From: Sideroxyarcus sp.
Lineage (GTDB): Bacteria > Pseudomonadota > Gammaproteobacteria > Burkholderiales > Gallionellaceae
Direction: 5' to 3'
Assembly (NCBI GenBank): GCA_030651895.1
Contig: JAUSBR010000003.1
Location: 1-64,000 of the forward strand
DNA: 64,000 nt
A program made the position numbers and the translations under genes. The notes under the pieces were generated by a model, which worked only from the letters and a program-made list of their open reading frames with translations, had not been told where the DNA came from and searched no databases. Below are positions 63,756 through 64,000 of the stretch, in pieces. The first letter of the stretch is position 1; every line of letters starts with the position of its first letter.

Positions 63756-64000
63756 ATGGCCACATCCAAATCCACCACGGTGAAAAAAACCACCACCGCA
63801 GCAAAACCCGCAGCCAAAAAAACCACCGCCGCAACGAGTAAGACTACTGCGAAAAAAGTGGCTGCCAAGACAACGACAGCAAAGACTGCTGTCGTCAAGA
63901 AACCGGCCGTAGCCAAGCCGGCAGCCGCGAAGAAGCCCGCAGCTGTAAAAGCCGCGCCGCGCAAGGCCGCAACTCCCACACCGGAACAGCGTTACAAGAT
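63756..64000 (+). CDS. Lysine/alanine-rich histone-H1-like protein (partial, cut by window end)
   Basis: Starts MATSKSTTVKKTTTAAKP and continues with Lys-Ala-Thr-rich sequence for 70 residues; the last bases read ATPTPEQRYK, which in related proteobacterial proteins begins a DUF2934 domain (TPEQRYKM). Such Lys/Ala-rich tails resemble bacterial H1-like DNA-binding proteins. GAAAGGTAG lies upstream. The C-terminal part is outside the window. Confidence 0.82.
   Translation, partial: MATSKSTTVKKTTTAAKPAAKKTTAATSKTTAKKVAAKTTTAKTAVVKKPAVAKPAAAKKPAAVKAAPRKAATPTPEQRYK

Overview
The window looks like chromosomal DNA of a GC-rich (roughly 58-62 % by eye) Gram-negative betaproteobacterium. Supports are outer-membrane proteins (PldA, barrel proteins), an rRNA-type promoter and leader at the left edge, the tsaD-plsY-folB neighbourhood, a DUF3240 gene behind an HME-RND pump, and a histone-H1-like/DUF2934-type lysine-alanine protein at the right end. 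My guess, from gene style only, is Nitrosomonadales (Gallionellaceae/Sideroxydans-like). No tRNA gene, CRISPR array, transposase or integrase was seen.

Layout. 1-160: minus-strand rRNA promoter and leader; the 16S gene should lie just off the left edge. 249-2322: tsaD, plsY, folB. 2496-8941: a heavy-metal RND efflux operon (His-rich secreted protein, adaptor, pump, DUF3240 protein, TolC-like channel) ending, oddly, in a SemiSWEET sugar transporter. 9003-13971: HD-GYP phosphodiesterase, acetyl-CoA synthetase, MltD. 13973-21247: a Yej/Dpp-type peptide ABC importer whose solute-binding lipoprotein gene is separated from the rest by an opposite-strand FrnE/DsbA gene and a 142-bp palindrome. 21314-25262: ygfZ, CbiM-like protein, GNAT, L,D-transpeptidase, tadA, hemolysin III. 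25378-33190: four minus-strand envelope genes (FecR-like protein, 1562-residue subtilase-cadherin-VWFD protein, hydrolase lipoprotein, passenger-less autotransporter barrel). 33639-38257: bcp, then a tight phoH-gst-msrB-yciB-yciI run and a parvulin. 38324-49461: three large membrane signalling proteins (MASE1-PAS-GGDEF; MASE1-PAS-kinase-receiver; MASE3-PAS-GAF-GGDEF-EAL) around a histidine phosphatase and a DjlA-like co-chaperone. 49644-52246: outer-membrane proteins, PldA, KTSC protein. 52250-52970: an AT-rich islet with a superinfection-immunity-family protein and a likely frameshifted zinc-ribbon gene. 52971-57450: rhodanese, GspF-like/tetratricopeptide membrane protein and a run of very small envelope or stress proteins. 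57450-61412: purL. 61489-64000: nnrD, DUF2937, spermidine-synthase-like methyltransferase, lysine-rich protein (cut by the window end).

The most unusual signals are not whole genes: (i) palindromic repeats inserted in frame inside purL and inside the linker of the fused ABC ATPase yejF; (ii) a duplicated ~190-bp non-coding element (42118-42310 and 50338-50524) that carries a TTGACA promoter-like box and a nearly invariant 33-bp block; (iii) one terminator sequence, GGCGACC-loop-GGTCGCC, used five times, four of them within 2.3 kb beside tiny genes, including an unannotated 37-residue protein; (iv) the 142-bp palindrome at 18332-18473.
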